7,216 nucleotides of DNA from Dehalococcoidia bacterium (lineage in GTDB: Bacteria > Chloroflexota > Dehalococcoidia > JACVQG01 > JAHKAY01). This document shows positions 6,633 through 7,216 of the stretch, piece after piece. Within the stretch, counting starts at the first letter, position 1; every line of letters starts with the position of its first letter. The notes beneath the pieces are model-generated. The model was given only the letters and a program-made list of their open reading frames with translations. It was not told the DNA's origin and searched no databases. The stretch is taken from positions 2,009 to 9,224 of the forward strand of contig JASLXN010000047.1 of assembly GCA_030740315.1 (NCBI GenBank), in the 5' to 3' direction. The position numbers and the translations under genes were made by a program.

Positions 6633-6648
6633 CGACTATATATTGTGC
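6633..6648 (-). promoter_or_regulatory. NrdR box 2 (operator)
   Basis: The palindromic 16-mer cgactatatattgtgc (plus-strand reading) matches the NrdR box pattern at 13 of 16 positions, including the whole core ACTATATATTGTG. It lies just upstream of the -35. The 15-bp gap to box 1 puts both boxes on one face of the helix, the arrangement known for NrdR operators. Confidence 0.8.
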
Positions 6649-6669
6649 TTTAATGGGGGTAGATAAAGG

Positions 6670-6700
6670 TTGGCCGTCCCGAGGTGGTCGGGACGGCCAA
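6670..6700 (-). terminator. Strong hairpin after ftsZ, probable terminator
   Basis: This is a perfect 13-bp inverted repeat (ttggccgtcccga / tcgggacggccaa) with a 5-nt loop, starting about 20 nt after the ftsZ stop on the minus strand. The stem is GC-rich and very stable. The following minus-strand sequence, cctttatct, is only a weak T-tract, so termination may be incomplete or partly factor-dependent. It separates ftsZ from the nrdR promoter. Confidence 0.75.
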
Positions 6701-6720
6701 TGTTGGGGGAAGTGGGGTGG

Positions 6721-7215
6721 CTAACGGACTAGCCGTTGGAACTCAATGGGCTGGGCCGCTTTAGCATGGACCTCAGGGCCGTGCGAAATCGGCACTGCGG
6801 GGGTGTGGCGTACCGGGAACGGCCGGCGGATGAAGGTGGGGATATCCAGTTCCCCTTCCTCCTCGGTGCGTTTGAGGAGCCGGCGCAAGTCCTCGGTCTT
6901 GGGCGCATTCATCCCGCGGGAGAAACCAGTGGCCACCAGGGTGATGTGCAGCTCGTTGTCCAGCCTCGGGTCAAATACCACACCGAAGATTATGTTGGCC
7001 TCTGGATGTACTTCGGACTGGATGACTTTAGCTGCCTCGTTGACCTCATGGATGGTCAGGTTGGGACCCCCGGTTACATTGAACAGAACGCCGCTGGCGC
7101 CCTTTACAGATACCTCCAGCAGCTGGCTATGGAGGGCGGCCTTGGCGGCCTCGGCGGCCCGGTTGGGGCCGGTGCCTTTACCTATGGAGAGCCATGCCTG
7201 GCCCCCGTCCATCAT
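6721..7215 (-). CDS. ftsZ: Cell division protein FtsZ, C-terminal part (5' end outside window)
   Basis: FtsZ is the tubulin-like GTPase that forms the division ring. The 164 visible residues are the C-terminal domain and tail. GGQAWLSIGKGTGPNRAAEA (4-23 of the fragment), VLFNVTGGPNLTIHEVNEAA (43-62) and NIIFGVVFDPRLDNELHITL (74-93) followed by VATGF are hallmark FtsZ blocks. The GTP-binding domain with the tubulin signature lies beyond the right edge; the Met at 7215 is internal. A short linker of about 20 residues leads to GELDIPTFIRR (121-131), which matches the conserved C-terminal peptide that binds FtsA and other partners. Unusually, 33 more residues follow it (see findings). A strong hairpin follows the stop. 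ftsZ next to nrdR-nrdJ puts division and DNA precursor supply side by side. Confidence 0.96.
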   Translation of the reverse strand: MMDGGQAWLSIGKGTGPNRAAEAAKAALHSQLLEVSVKGASGVLFNVTGGPNLTIHEVNEAAKVIQSEVHPEANIIFGVVFDPRLDNELHITLVATGFSRGMNAPKTEDLRRLLKRTEEEGELDIPTFIRRPFPVRHTPAVPISHGPEVHAKAAQPIEFQRLVR

Positions 7216-7216
7216 C

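Overview
The window is about 7.2 kb of GC-rich bacterial chromosome, with an AT-richer stretch in the middle. It reads as core genome rather than a mobile island. The class II (B12-dependent) ribonucleotide reductase, the gene order ftsZ-nrdR-nrdJ, the small-type PurL and a DUF433/DUF5615 toxin-antitoxin relic together suggest an uncultured Chloroflexota, possibly Dehalococcoidia-like. That placement is an inference from protein style and gene order, not a phylogeny.

Layout: on the + strand, the 3' end of an EamA/DMT-type membrane transporter is followed after 4 nt by purL, the purine biosynthesis FGAM synthase large subunit. On the - strand, entering from the right edge, lie the 3' part of ftsZ, a strong hairpin, then an nrdR-nrdJ operon (repressor, then adenosylcobalamin-dependent ribonucleotide reductase). 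purL and nrdJ converge on an 823-nt region that holds no intact gene.

The two most informative readings are outside the intact genes. First, the convergent gap contains a decayed toxin-antitoxin module: a DUF433 antitoxin split over three reading frames, overlapping by ATGA a DUF5615 PIN-like toxin. The toxin is broken by one frameshift and three later stop codons. Its short open frame at 2989-3201 looks like a gene but is only the front part of the relic. Second, upstream of nrdR there are two NrdR-box-like palindromes whose starts are exactly 31 bp apart. One fills the 17-bp spacer of a candidate promoter with a perfect TTGACA -35. This predicts that NrdR represses itself and nrdJ.

Functionally, nrdJ makes deoxyribonucleotides, nrdR senses dNTP/ATP through its ATP-cone and shuts the operon off, and ftsZ drives division, so the right half links DNA precursor supply with the cell cycle. 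I found no tRNA, rRNA, CRISPR array or insertion sequence, and no convincing new multi-gene system.
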